Assembly (NCBI GenBank): GCA_017305835.1
Contig: JAFKJY010000067.1
Span: 1-54,389, forward strand
DNA from: Hyphomicrobiales bacterium
Lineage (GTDB): Bacteria; Pseudomonadota; Alphaproteobacteria; Rhizobiales; Rhizobiaceae
Direction of reading: 5' to 3'
Length of the DNA stretch: 54,389 bases
Under the pieces are notes generated by a model that worked only from the letters and a program-made list of their open reading frames with translations, made no database searches and was not told where the DNA came from. Shown in pieces: positions 1-8,624 of the stretch (the stretch's first letter is position 1; each line of letters starts with the position of its first letter). The position numbers and the translations under genes are program-made.

Positions 1-84
1 GTCGGCCAGCGCGCGCGTGTCGGAGACCGTGAGCACGGCGATGCCGACCGGGATGAAGGGGCGGCTCTCGTCAAGTCCGGGCAT
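1..84 (-). CDS. moaB: Molybdenum cofactor biosynthesis protein MoaB, N-terminal fragment
   Basis: Only the first 28 codons lie in the window; the gene runs off the left edge. The fragment begins MPGLDESRPF and continues IAVLTVSDTR, the first beta strand of the MoaB/Mog molybdopterin-binding fold, which takes part in adenylylating or handling molybdopterin during Mo-cofactor synthesis. The ATG at 82-84 has a good Shine-Dalgarno (AGGAGG, reading minus) just upstream and overlaps the end of ispE by 14 bases, so the two are probably translated as one unit. Family assignment rests on recalled similarity over a short stretch; MogA is the main alternative. Confidence 0.75.
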   Translation of the reverse strand, partial: MPGLDESRPFIPVGIAVLTVSDTRALAD

Positions 85-958
85 GGCTTGCCTCCTGTGC
101 TGCGACGCTTCGGGTCGCGGCGACGAACCAGTCGGGGTGGCGCGCGCGGATCGCGGCGGCGGCGCGCTTGGCGACATTGCCCGTTTCGAACAGCCCGAAG
201 CAGGTGGCGCCTGAGCCCGACATGCGCGAGAAGCCCGAATCGGCCCGATCCAGCGCCTCGAGTGCCGCACCGATCTGCGGTGCGAGTTCCTTCGCGGGCT
301 TCTGGAGGTCGTTGCGCGTGGCCTCCAGCCAGCCGCGCAGGCTGTGGAAATCGATCTGTGTGGGAAGCGGCGGCGGCGGGTCGTTTTCGCGGTTCGTCAG
401 CGCGGCGAAAACCTGCGGGGTTGATACCGCCACGCCCGGATTGACCAGCACCAGCCCTAGTGCGGGAAAATCCGCAAGCGCGGTCAGCTCGTCGCCGATG
501 CCGCGCGCGAGCAGCGGGCGCGCAGCCAGGCACATGGCCAGGTCGGCCCCGAGCGACCCGCCGATGCGGGCAAGCTCGTCTTCGCCGACGGCGGCCTCCC
601 ACAGCCGCGCCAGGCCGCGCAGCGCCGCAGCGGCGTCGCTCGACCCGCCGCCGACGCCGGAAGCCACGGGCAGGTTCTTTTCGAGCGTGATCGACACGGG
701 CGGCGCCCGTCGCGGATACAGATGGGCGCGCAGGGAATCGCGCGCCTTCAGCACGAGATTGGCGCCGTCGGTCGGGACGGCGGCCGCGTATCGCCCGGTC
801 ACTGAAAACCGGTCTGTTTCTGCGGGCGCGATCTCGATCCGGTCGCCGAAGCGGGTGAACACCGTCAGGCTGACGATGAGATGATAGCCGTCGGCCCGCC
901 GGCCGGTCACATGCAAGGCGAGGTTGATCTTCGCCGGCGCGGCAACGGGACCGTTCAT
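71..958 (-). CDS. ispE: 4-diphosphocytidyl-2-C-methyl-D-erythritol kinase
   Basis: A 295-residue GHMP-family kinase that phosphorylates CDP-ME in the MEP route to isopentenyl diphosphate. Seen in the protein: PAKINLAL near the N terminus with the expected Lys10, the glycine-rich ATP loop GVGGGSSDAAA (residues 101-111), and GADLAM with the probable catalytic Asp139. Length is normal for IspE. It lies 19 bases after the upstream small membrane protein gene and overlaps moaB by 14 bases, so it looks like the middle of a minus-strand operon. Other MEP genes in this window are dxs and ispH, far away and separately transcribed. Confidence 0.95.
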   Translation of the reverse strand: MNGPVAAPAKINLALHVTGRRADGYHLIVSLTVFTRFGDRIEIAPAETDRFSVTGRYAAAVPTDGANLVLKARDSLRAHLYPRRAPPVSITLEKNLPVASGVGGGSSDAAAALRGLARLWEAAVGEDELARIGGSLGADLAMCLAARPLLARGIGDELTALADFPALGLVLVNPGVAVSTPQVFAALTNRENDPPPPLPTQIDFHSLRGWLEATRNDLQKPAKELAPQIGAALEALDRADSGFSRMSGSGATCFGLFETGNVAKRAAAAIRARHPDWFVAATRSVAAQEASHART

Positions 959-977
959 GCGGGAGCTGGAATCCGGC

Positions 978-1163
978 TCAGTCCTTCGCCAGCCGGTATT
1001 CGCCGGTCTTGGGGTCCTTCACCAGCGTGCCCATCGTGCCGGTCTGGCGCTCGCGCTCGGTGCGGCGCACGCGCGCGGTGACGCGCTCGGCCTCGCGCAC
1101 GAAGGCGCGGTAGCCGACATAGGCCACGACGCCGAGGATGATGAAGAAGATGAGCTGGGGCAT
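978..1163 (-). CDS. Small single-pass membrane protein
   Basis: A 61-residue protein with one hydrophobic N-terminal helix (about residues 4-19, LIFFIILGVVAYVGY) followed by a basic, arginine-rich segment (VTARVRRTERER) and a polar tail ending YRLAKD. The layout suggests an N-terminal anchor with a cytoplasmic tail under the positive-inside rule. The start has GGAGA at a suitable distance. It sits between an S49 peptidase gene and ispE, all on minus. I recognise it only as a conserved rhizobial hypothetical; no function can be assigned. Confidence 0.75.
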   Translation of the reverse strand: MPQLIFFIILGVVAYVGYRAFVREAERVTARVRRTERERQTGTMGTLVKDPKTGEYRLAKD

Positions 1164-1228
1164 CGTCGTCTCTCCGGGCCGGGGTACGGCCCGGCATTTC
1201 TCCTACACTACGCCCGTTTTGCGGCCGT

Positions 1229-2119
1229 TCAAAGGCCGTATCTGGCCCACATCTCGCGCTCCGCCAGCGCGTCCAGACCGCCTTCGACCGCAGCCGCCGC
1301 GACGCGGGCGCCGTCGCCGCGCACGTTGAACGGCGAGAGCCGGCCGAACAGGCCGCGCGGCTGCGTGATCAGCTTCAGCTGCGTCTTGGCGCCGTAGCGG
1401 GCCTTGAGGAAGGAGCGCATGTCGCCGAGCGCGTCGACGAGGCCGAGCTCCAGCGCGCCGCTGCCGGTCCAGAACAGGCCGGTGAACAGGTCCGGATCGT
1501 CCTTCAGCCGCGGGCCGCGCCGCTCCTTGACGAGGTCGATGAAGGTCCGGTGGATGTCGAGCTGCAGCGCCTTCAGCCGCGCCACGTCGTCCTTCTTCTC
1601 CGGCTTGAACGGGTCGAGCACCGACTTGTTGCTGCCGGCGGTGTAGACGCGCCGCTCGACGCCGACCTTCTTCATCAGGTCGACGAAGCCGAACGAGGCG
1701 GAGATCACGCCGATCGAGCCGACGAGCGAGGAGGGATCGGCGACGATCTCGTCGCCGGCCGCCGCGATCATGTAGCCGCCGGAGGCCGCGACGTCCTCGA
1801 CGAAGACCAGAACCTGCTTGTTCTTCTCCTTCGCGAGGTCGCGGATGCGCCTGTGGATCAGCCGCGACTGCACCGGCGAGCCGCCCGGCGAATTGATCGA
1901 GATGGCGACGGCCGGCGCGTCCTTGAACGCGAAGGCCTTCTCGATCAGCCCCGCGGCGGAGGCGAGCGACAGGCGCGGCTGGAACTGGCTGCCGCCGGTC
2001 GCGATCGTGCCGTGCAGCCTGATCACCGGGATCGTCACCCCCTCGGGGCGCATCGAGCGGGGCAGCAGGCGGGCAATCAGGCGGTTCAAGGGGAAATCTC
2101 CGATGGGGGTTCCCTCCAT
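1229..2119 (-). CDS. S49 family signal-peptide peptidase-like serine protease
   Basis: A 296-residue single-domain member of the SppA/SohB family, which cleaves remnant signal peptides or membrane proteins with a Ser/Lys dyad. INSPGGSP (about 75-82) forms the oxyanion region, Ser113 in DVAASGGYM is the likely nucleophile, and Lys165 in AGSNKSVLDPF is 52 residues later, the same spacing as the dyad of Bacillus SppA. No clear transmembrane helix is seen, as in several rhizobial homologues. The ATG at 2119 has AAGGGA upstream, but an in-frame TTG at 2089 follows GGAG with ideal spacing and may be the true start, removing ten residues. Substrate unknown. Confidence 0.9.
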   Translation of the reverse strand: MEGTPIGDFPLNRLIARLLPRSMRPEGVTIPVIRLHGTIATGGSQFQPRLSLASAAGLIEKAFAFKDAPAVAISINSPGGSPVQSRLIHRRIRDLAKEKNKQVLVFVEDVAASGGYMIAAAGDEIVADPSSLVGSIGVISASFGFVDLMKKVGVERRVYTAGSNKSVLDPFKPEKKDDVARLKALQLDIHRTFIDLVKERRGPRLKDDPDLFTGLFWTGSGALELGLVDALGDMRSFLKARYGAKTQLKLITQPRGLFGRLSPFNVRGDGARVAAAAVEGGLDALAEREMWARYGL

Positions 2120-2157
2120 TTAGGTTCCCTTGCGCAAAGCGCAATGGCGCGGTCGCC

Positions 2158-2949
2158 TCAGTCGCCGAACAGCGAGGCGCGGCCGTTGCAGACGGCGTCG
2201 GCGCGTGCTGCGTGGCCGTGGCCGATCGCCTCGTGCAGCACCAGCGGCGGCTCCAGCGACAGCGCCTTGCGCGAGCCGCGCGTGGCCCGCACGATGACGC
2301 GGATCGCCGCTTCCGCCGCACGCGGATGCATCGGCACGATGCGGGCTTCGCCGAAGCGGCCGGCGAGCGCATCGAGCAGCACCGGCAGCGAGACGGGGCG
2401 AACGATTGCGGCAAACCCGCCGCGCGGCTTGACGATCGCGGCCGCCGTGCGCACCCACGCCTCCAGCGTGCCGGCCTCCATGACGTGCGCGCGCCGCTTC
2501 AGCGCGTCGGGCGTCGGCCGGTCGTGGCCGGCGTTGAAGGGCGGGTTCATGATGGCGAAGTCGAAGGCGTCGTCCGCCAGTCCCGCAGCCGCACGCGCCT
2601 TGCCGGTGAGCGTGACGTCGGCCTCGACAACCTCGGCGCGGCCGCGCAGCCGGGCATTCTGCGGCAGCGCGATCGACTTGCGCGCATACGCGGCCATCTC
2701 GGGCTCGTTCTCGACCAGCACGACATGCGCCCGCGGGCAGCGGGAGGCGACGGCGAGACCCGCAGCGCCGGCGCCCGCGCCGAGATCGGCCAGCCGCCCG
2801 GCGAAGCTGCCGGGCACCGCCGCCGCCAGCATCATCGCGTCCATGCCCGAGCGGTGGCCGCGGGCCGGCTGCACCACCCGGAAGTCGCCGCGATGGAAGG
2901 CGTCGACCGTCTCGCCGCCGCGGTCGCTTTCGACCGGGGTTGCGCTCAT
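2158..2949 (-). CDS. TrmN6-type tRNA(Val) adenine-N6 methyltransferase family protein
   Basis: A 263-residue Rossmann-fold methyltransferase. The SAM-binding glycine motif LADLGAGAG is at about 53-61, the acidic ribose-binding residues in LVENEPEM about 78-85, and the catalytic NPPF tetrad at 135-138, which marks N6-adenine or glutamine amino-methyltransferases. The N-terminal sequence RVVQPARGHRSGMDAM resembles the TrmN6/YfiC group that modifies A37 of tRNA1(Val), so tRNA is the most likely substrate. Its ATG overlaps the end of the DUF2007 gene by four bases (ATGA), implying translational coupling. Confidence 0.85.
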   Translation of the reverse strand: MSATPVESDRGGETVDAFHRGDFRVVQPARGHRSGMDAMMLAAAVPGSFAGRLADLGAGAGAAGLAVASRCPRAHVVLVENEPEMAAYARKSIALPQNARLRGRAEVVEADVTLTGKARAAAGLADDAFDFAIMNPPFNAGHDRPTPDALKRRAHVMEAGTLEAWVRTAAAIVKPRGGFAAIVRPVSLPVLLDALAGRFGEARIVPMHPRAAEAAIRVIVRATRGSRKALSLEPPLVLHEAIGHGHAARADAVCNGRASLFGD

Positions 2950-3170
2950 GCGCCCTTGATCTCGTTGGCGATTCCCGCGTCGGCGAGGAGCTGCTTGGCC
3001 CGTTCGAGATCGCCGCGCGCCACCATCAGCCGGCGCGGCAGCACGCCGAGCGAACCCTCAAGGATGCTCATGTTCTGGTCGGCCACGAAATGGTCGATGC
3101 CGGCGTCGGTGAGCAGCGCCTCGGCAAAGGAGATGACGACGGGGTCGTTGGTGCGCAGCAGCTCGATCAT
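2946..3170 (-). CDS. DUF2007 domain protein (putative signal-transducing protein)
   Basis: A 74-residue protein starting MIELLRTNDPVVISFAEALL, with the DUF2007 pattern: an N-terminal strand, a helix, the segment GIDHFVADQN, then ARGDLERAKQLLAD. Such proteins bind small ligands or act with a partner, but the function is unsettled. The frame stays open further upstream; the ATG at 3168-3170 is chosen because family similarity begins there and the extension runs into the divergent promoter region of the polyprenyl synthase. It overlaps the downstream methyltransferase gene by four bases. Confidence 0.85.
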   Translation of the reverse strand: MIELLRTNDPVVISFAEALLTDAGIDHFVADQNMSILEGSLGVLPRRLMVARGDLERAKQLLADAGIANEIKGA

Positions 3171-3252
3171 GGCCGGCAAACTCGCAGGTCGGGCCCGGCT
3201 TGTAAACGCCGCGCGGCCATGCGTGGCCGGGCCGGGCCGCGCCAATTCGCCC

Positions 3253-3281
3253 CTTGCCGTTGGGGGGGCGGCCGCCCTAGA
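3253..3281 (+). promoter_or_regulatory. Predicted promoter of polyprenyl synthase gene
   Basis: CTTGCC, a 17-base spacer, then CCTAGA, close to the alphaproteobacterial housekeeping consensus CTTGAC-N17-CTATAT. Transcription would start near 3288, leaving a leader of about 40 bases. It lies in the 160-base divergent gap between the DUF2007 gene and the synthase. Confidence 0.5.
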
Positions 3282-3330
3282 ATCACGGCCATGTTCCGGC
3301 GGCCCGGCCGCCACCATTAGGAGTTCGGAT

Positions 3331-4347
3331 TTGGGCGTTGTGTTATCCCTCGGCGACGGCAAGCGGGCGCCTGCCTCGATCGCGCGGCTGGTCGACCTGA
3401 CGAAGGCCGACATGGCCCGCGTCAACGAGCTGATCCTGTCCAAGGCCGGCTCCGACGTCGAGATGATCCCCGAGGTCGCCAACCACTTGATCTCGTCGGG
3501 CGGCAAGCGGCTGCGGCCGATGGTGACGCTCGCGGCCGCCCAGATGTTCGGCTATGCGGGCGAGAAGCACGTCAAGCTGGCGGCGAGCGTCGAGTTCATG
3601 CACACCGCGACCCTGCTCCACGACGACGTCGTCGACGAGAGCGGCATGCGCCGGGGCAAGCGCACCGCGCGCATGATCTGGGGCAACCAGGCGAGCGTGC
3701 TGGTCGGCGACTTCCTGCTCGGCCAGGCCTTCCGCATGATGGTGGAGGTCGGCTCCCTCGACGCGCTCGACACGCTGTCGGCCGCCGCCACGATCATCGC
3801 CGAGGGCGAGGTGATGCAGCTCGGCGTCGCCAAGAACCTCGAGACCACCGAGGACGACTATCTCCAGGTGATCAAGGCCAAGACCGCCGCGCTGTTCTCG
3901 GCCGCCGCCGAGGTCGGGCCGATCATCGCCGACGCGGCCAAGGCCGACCGCGCCGCGCTGCGCTCCTACGGCACCAATCTCGGCCTCGCCTTCCAGCTGA
4001 TCGACGACGCGCTCGACTATGGCGGCAACACGCAGAGCCTCGGCAAGAACGTCGGCGACGATTTCCGCGAGGGCAAGGTGACGCTGCCGGTCATCCTGAG
4101 CTACCGCCGCGGCACTGCCGAGGAGCGCGACTTCTGGAAGCGCGCCATCGAGCAGAACGAGAGCGGCGATGCGGAGCTGGAGCGGGCGCTCGGCCTGATG
4201 AACCGCTACGGCGCGATCGGCGACACGATCGGGCGGGCCCGCCATTTCGGCGAGATCGCCCGCGACGCGCTGGCCCCGCTCAAGGGCTCGCCGCAGAAGT
4301 CGGCGCTGCTGGAAGTGATCGACTTCTGCATCGAACGCGCCAACTGA
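3331..4347 (+). CDS. ispB: Polyprenyl (octa/decaprenyl) diphosphate synthase
   Basis: A 338-residue trans-isoprenyl diphosphate synthase that extends farnesyl diphosphate with IPP to make the long side chain of ubiquinone. Both aspartate-rich motifs are intact: DDVVD at 98-102 and DDALD at 225-229, with GGKRLRP at 57-63 binding diphosphate. The start is taken as TTG at 3331 because TAGGAG precedes it by a normal distance and the known N terminus of rhizobial homologues fits. The open frame runs about 1.1 kb further upstream but antisense to the methyltransferase, so that part is not coding. Product length (C40 or C50) cannot be read; ubiA in this window would use it. Confidence 0.92.
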   Translation: MGVVLSLGDGKRAPASIARLVDLTKADMARVNELILSKAGSDVEMIPEVANHLISSGGKRLRPMVTLAAAQMFGYAGEKHVKLAASVEFMHTATLLHDDVVDESGMRRGKRTARMIWGNQASVLVGDFLLGQAFRMMVEVGSLDALDTLSAAATIIAEGEVMQLGVAKNLETTEDDYLQVIKAKTAALFSAAAEVGPIIADAAKADRAALRSYGTNLGLAFQLIDDALDYGGNTQSLGKNVGDDFREGKVTLPVILSYRRGTAEERDFWKRAIEQNESGDAELERALGLMNRYGAIGDTIGRARHFGEIARDALAPLKGSPQKSALLEVIDFCIERAN

Positions 4348-4423
4348 GGCCCGGTCCGACGCCCGGTTACCGCCCGTGAGGCCGCGGGGCCGGGGGACTT
4401 GGCTCGACAACGGACGCCGATCA

Positions 4424-4442
4424 CACAATCGCCCATATTGTG
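4424..4442. promoter_or_regulatory. Inverted repeat upstream of the ClC gene, possible operator
   Basis: CACAAT, seven bases, ATTGTG: perfect 6-bp arms ending about 30 bases before the ClC start codon. It includes a possible -10 (CATATT). A regulator-binding site is plausible but no family can be named. Confidence 0.3.
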
Positions 4443-4473
4443 CGTTTCGCCCGATCCCTCCGACCGGGCTCCC

Positions 4474-6288
4474 ATGAAAACGCTCGACTACGCCCAGCGC
4501 CTGCTTCCGGGAATCGGCCCGCGCGAGTTCGCCCGCCGCACGGGCACGCTTCTCCATGCGCGCGGCATGGCGCTCGTTGCCCTGGCATGCATCGTCGGCG
4601 CCATCGCCGGTGTCCTCGTCACCGGCATAAGCTGGATCGTCCAGACCCTGCACTGGCTCCTGTTCGGCCTGGCGCCCGGCGCCCGGCTGTCGGGCATGTT
4701 CTCGCTGTCGACGCCCGGGCAGGCGCTCGTGCCCGTGGTCGGCGGGATGCTCATCGGCCTGACCGTCCTCTTTCTCCGTCGCGGCAGCTATCGGGCGCCG
4801 ATCGACCCGATCGAGGCCAACGCGCTGCATGGCGGCCGCATGTCGCTCACCGACACGATCATCGTCTCGTTGCAGACGATCATATCCAGCGGGTTCGGCG
4901 CGTCCGTCGGACTCGAGGCGAGCTACACCCAGGCCGGCAGCGGCGTCGCCTCGTGGCTGGCCCGCACGTTGCGCCTGCGCCGCGCGGATGTGCGCATGCT
5001 GGTCGGTTGCGGCTCTGCCGGCGCCATCGCCGCGGCCTTCGATGCCCCGCTCACCGGCGCCTTCTACGGATTCGAGCTCATCATCGGCGTCTATTCCGTC
5101 GCGCAGGTCGCGCCGGTGCTGGCATCCGCGCTGACGGCGTCGCTCGTCGCCGGCATGCTCGGCGCGACACCCTTCCCGGTCGAGATCGATCCGCTGCCGC
5201 CGCTTGCCGCCTCGCAGTATCTCCCGTTCATCGTCCTCGGCCTCGTGGCGGGCGTCGCATCCATCCTGACGATGCGGCTCGTGGCGCTGACCGAGCAGTT
5301 GTTTCCGCTGTTGTCGCCGAACCCCGTGGTGCGGCCGGTGGTCGGCGGCGTGATCGTCGGGCTGCTCGGGCTGGTCACGCCGCAGGTGCTCGGCGGCGGT
5401 CACGGCGCGCTGCACCGCGAGCTGGCGATGAACTACGGGCTCGCCGTGGTCTCCAGCCTGTTCGCGCTCAAGCTCATCGCCTCGGCGGTATCGCTCGGCT
5501 CCGGCTTTCGCGGCGGCCTGTTCTTCGCTTCGCTGTTTCTCGGGGTCCTGCTGGGCAAGATCTTCGTCGGCGTGTCTGCCCTCGTCGTCCCGTGGCTGCA
5601 GATCGACCCCACCGTGGCGGCGGTGGTCGGCATGACGTCGCTTGCCGTGGGTATCGTCGGCGGGCCGCTCACCCTGACCTTCCTGACCCTGGAATCGAGC
5701 GGCAACCTGACATTGACCGGCGTGGTGCTGGCCGCCGCCATCGTCTCGTCGCTCGTGGTGCGCGAGACGTTCGGCTATTCCTTCTCGACCTGGCGCTTCC
5801 ATCTGCGCGGCGAGACCATCCGCAGCGCGCACGACATCGGCTGGATGCGCAATCTCACGGTCGGCTCGATGATGCGCAGCGACGCGCGCACCGTCGATGC
5901 AAGCACCACGGTCGAAGAGTTCGAGAAGCAGTTCCCGCTCGGCTCGACGCAGCGGGTCGTGGCGGTCGACGGCGAGGGCCGGTATGTCGGAATGCTGCTG
6001 GTCGCCGACATCTATGCCGAACGTCCGGCCGGCGGATCGGGCGCCGCAAGCGTCGGTTCCTTCGCGAAATACAAGGATGCGGTGCTGGTGCCGACGATGA
6101 ACGTGAAATCCGCCGCCGACACCTTTGCCCGCGTCGGCAGCGAGGAACTGGCGGTGGTCAGCGATTTCATGGACCGCAAGGTGGTCGGGCTGCTGACCGA
6201 GAAACACCTGATGCGCCGCTATGCCGAGGAGATGGAAAAGGCCAGCCGCGACATCTCCGGCGATGCGCCGTGGAAGGTCGGCGGCTGA
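4474..6288 (+). CDS. ClC-family chloride channel/transporter with C-terminal CBS pair
   Basis: A 604-residue ClC protein: about 430 residues of hydrophobic transport core, then about 150 residues with two CBS-like segments (starting NLTVGSMMRSDARTVD and near KYKDAVLVPTMNVKSA), which usually bind nucleotides and gate the pore. The external-gate glutamate is kept (Glu148 in GLEAS, where the classic motif is GREGP). At the internal proton glutamate of exchangers (FxAPLxGxxxxxEE) the protein has FDAPLTGAFYGFEL, so that position is Leu202. The GxFxP motif reads GLFFAS. This suggests a divergent, perhaps uncoupled channel. The start at 4474 fits the homologous N terminus; an in-frame TTG at 4399 is the alternative. 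Confidence 0.9.
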   Translation: MKTLDYAQRLLPGIGPREFARRTGTLLHARGMALVALACIVGAIAGVLVTGISWIVQTLHWLLFGLAPGARLSGMFSLSTPGQALVPVVGGMLIGLTVLFLRRGSYRAPIDPIEANALHGGRMSLTDTIIVSLQTIISSGFGASVGLEASYTQAGSGVASWLARTLRLRRADVRMLVGCGSAGAIAAAFDAPLTGAFYGFELIIGVYSVAQVAPVLASALTASLVAGMLGATPFPVEIDPLPPLAASQYLPFIVLGLVAGVASILTMRLVALTEQLFPLLSPNPVVRPVVGGVIVGLLGLVTPQVLGGGHGALHRELAMNYGLAVVSSLFALKLIASAVSLGSGFRGGLFFASLFLGVLLGKIFVGVSALVVPWLQIDPTVAAVVGMTSLAVGIVGGPLTLTFLTLESSGNLTLTGVVLAAAIVSSLVVRETFGYSFSTWRFHLRGETIRSAHDIGWMRNLTVGSMMRSDARTVDASTTVEEFEKQFPLGSTQRVVAVDGEGRYVGMLLVADIYAERPAGGSGAASVGSFAKYKDAVLVPTMNVKSAADTFARVGSEELAVVSDFMDRKVVGLLTEKHLMRRYAEEMEKASRDISGDAPWKVGG

Positions 6289-6426
6289 TGCGCCGGCATT
6301 TGCGGCCCGATGCTTGGCCGCGGCGTCTGGACTGTTGTCGGATCACCCCAAAAAGGCCATGCTTGTGCGAACAATGAGGCCGGTGGGCGGCCGGATTCGC
6401 CTGCCTGCTCACCGGAAAGGGACACG

Positions 6427-8475
6427 ATGCGGCGAAACCATCTCGACCTGATCCGCGCCCTGGCGCTCTCGACGATGCTCGCCGTGCCCTGGGCACCGGC
6501 GCTCGCCAAGGAGACGCCGGCGCCGCAGCCGCAGGTCACCGTGAGCTCGCTGTCGGGCGCCTATCTCGCCGCCCGCATCGCCGAATCCGACAACGACCTC
6601 GGCAACGCCATCGCCTTCTATCGCCGCGCGCTCGCCTTCGACCCGACCGACACGGCGCTGAAGCAGAGCCTGCTCGTCGCGCTGATCGCCGACGGCCAGT
6701 TCGACAAGGCGCTGCCCTATGCCGACCAGTTGAAGACGGTGCCGGAGGTCGAGCGCTTCTCTCGCGTGGCGCTCGCCATCGATTCCTTCCGCAAGCAGGA
6801 CTATCCGAAGGCCGAGTACTGGCTGAAGCTGGTGACCAATTCCGACCTCGACCGGCTGATCACCGGCCTGATGGCCGGCTGGGCCAAGCTCGGCGCGGGC
6901 GACGCCGCCGGCGCGCTCAAGCAGGTGTCGGACCTCAAGGGCCCGCCCTGGTTCGACGTCTTCACCGGCTTCCACAAGGCGTTGATCGCCGAGCGCAGCG
7001 GCAACGCGCAGGCCGCCACCGAGGCCTATGACGCGCTGATGGCCAACACCACGGCCGCCGGCTCCGCGCCGGAGACCTACCTGCGCGCCGCGCATTCCTA
7101 TGCCTCCTTCCTCGCCGGCAAGGGCGAAAAGGACAAGGCGCTGGCGGTGCTCGCCAGCGCCGACGAGCTGTTCGGCGGCCGCATCCAGGTCTCGGCGCTG
7201 CGCCAGGCGATCGAGGCCGGCAAGAAGACGGAGCCGCTGGTCTCCACCCCGGCCGACGGCGCCTCTGAGGTGCTCCTCGACCTCGGCTCGGCGCTCAACC
7301 GCGGCGGCGGCGAGACATTCGTGCGGCTCTATCTGCGCATGGCGCTGGCGCTGCGGCCAGACAGCGACGCGGCCCTGATGCAGCTCGCCTCGGTTTCGGA
7401 GCAGATGCGCAATCCCGAGGAGGCGATCGACCTCTACAAGCGGATCCCCGCCGCCTCGCCGGTCCACAAGGTGGCCCAGCTCCAGCTCGGCCTCAACCTC
7501 GCCGATCTCGGCGAGGAGGAGGAGGCGATCGTGCGCCTGAAGGGCGCGCTTTCCGACGACCCCGACGACATGCGCGCCTATCTCGCGCTCGGCGGCGTCT
7601 ACCAGTCGCAGAAGGATTTCCGCGCCGCCGCCGACACCTACGACAAGGCGATCGCGCGCCTGGCCAAGCCCGCCCGCGACGACTGGAACATCTTCTACCA
7701 GCGCGGCATCGCCTATGAGCGGCTGAAGGAATGGGACAAGGCCGAGCCGAACTTCCTCGAGGCGCTCAAGCTCTATCCCGACCAGCCGCAGGTGATGAAC
7801 TATCTCGGCTATTCCTGGGTCGACATGAACACCAAACTCGAGGAAGGGCTGGGCCTGATCAAGAAGGCCGTCGACCTGCGCCCGAGCGATGGCTACATCG
7901 TCGACTCGCTCGGCTGGGCCTACTACCGCCTCGGCCGCTACGACGACGCGGTGCGCGAGATGGAGCGCGCGGTGGCGCTGATGCCGGGCGACCCGGTCCT
8001 CAACGACCATCTCGGCGACGTCTACTGGCATGTCGGCCGCAAGCTGGAAGCCCGCTTCCAGTGGGCGCATGCGCGCGACCTGCACCCAGACCCGGACGTG
8101 CTGGCGAGCGTGCAGAAGAAGCTGGCGGAAGGCATGCCGGCCGAGACCACGTTGATGGCCTCGCTGGCCGGCGACAAGGACGCCAAGGTTGCGAGCGACG
8201 CCGGCAGCGGCAACGAGCCCGCGGCCGCCGACGAGCCCGCGGCGGCGGAGCCCGCGCAGAAGGTGGCCGCGCAGGACGCGACGGCGCCGCAGCCGCAGCC
8301 CGCGCCGGACGCCGACTACAAGGTGGATCGCGGCCAGTCGCTGTGGACGATCGCCCGCGACAGGCTCGGCGCCGGCACGCGCTACCGCGAGATCCTCGAG
8401 CTCAACCCGACGCTCGGCAAGAACCCGGATCTCATCTTCCCCGGCCAGTCGCTGCGCCTGCCGCCGGCGAACTGA
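6427..8475 (+). CDS. Exported tetratricopeptide-repeat protein with C-terminal LysM domain
   Basis: A 682-residue protein with a signal peptide (hydrophobic ALALSTMLAV, cleavage likely after APALA), a long series of TPR helices across about residues 40-580, and a low-complexity Ala/Pro/Glu linker. A LysM motif follows at the end, from YKVDRGQSLWTIARDRLG to FPGQSLRLP. LysM domains bind peptidoglycan GlcNAc and TPRs bind proteins, so a periplasmic wall-bound scaffold is the likely role (inference). Start chosen at the ATG with AAGGG seven bases upstream. It stands alone between ClC and glyQ, with a hairpin after it. Confidence 0.85.
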   Translation: MRRNHLDLIRALALSTMLAVPWAPALAKETPAPQPQVTVSSLSGAYLAARIAESDNDLGNAIAFYRRALAFDPTDTALKQSLLVALIADGQFDKALPYADQLKTVPEVERFSRVALAIDSFRKQDYPKAEYWLKLVTNSDLDRLITGLMAGWAKLGAGDAAGALKQVSDLKGPPWFDVFTGFHKALIAERSGNAQAATEAYDALMANTTAAGSAPETYLRAAHSYASFLAGKGEKDKALAVLASADELFGGRIQVSALRQAIEAGKKTEPLVSTPADGASEVLLDLGSALNRGGGETFVRLYLRMALALRPDSDAALMQLASVSEQMRNPEEAIDLYKRIPAASPVHKVAQLQLGLNLADLGEEEEAIVRLKGALSDDPDDMRAYLALGGVYQSQKDFRAAADTYDKAIARLAKPARDDWNIFYQRGIAYERLKEWDKAEPNFLEALKLYPDQPQVMNYLGYSWVDMNTKLEEGLGLIKKAVDLRPSDGYIVDSLGWAYYRLGRYDDAVREMERAVALMPGDPVLNDHLGDVYWHVGRKLEARFQWAHARDLHPDPDVLASVQKKLAEGMPAETTLMASLAGDKDAKVASDAGSGNEPAAADEPAAAEPAQKVAAQDATAPQPQPAPDADYKVDRGQSLWTIARDRLGAGTRYREILELNPTLGKNPDLIFPGQSLRLPPAN

Positions 8476-8480
8476 CGAGC

Positions 8481-8504
8481 GCCGGCCTCCGGGCCGGCTC
8501 TTAC
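8481..8504 (+). terminator. Probable terminator after the TPR/LysM gene
   Basis: A perfect 7-bp GC stem (GCCGGCC / GGCCGGC) with a TCCG loop, then TCTTACCTT. The T tract is weak, so strength is uncertain. Confidence 0.45.
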
Positions 8505-8564
8505 CTTCGGCAAGACATAGGCAGCGCCGCCGGCCTGCGCGCCGCGGTGCGGCCGCCGGCCGTG

Positions 8565-8593
8565 CTTGACGCCCCGCGCCGCCGACACTAGGA
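8565..8593 (+). promoter_or_regulatory. Predicted promoter of glyQ operon
   Basis: CTTGAC (perfect -35), 17 bases, CTAGGA. Expected start of transcription near 8600, 25 bases before the glyQ ATG. It lies after the terminator hairpin of the preceding gene, as expected for a new transcription unit. Confidence 0.55.
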
Positions 8594-8624
8594 CGGTCGC
8601 GTCTCCCTCCGGCCGGTATTTCCC

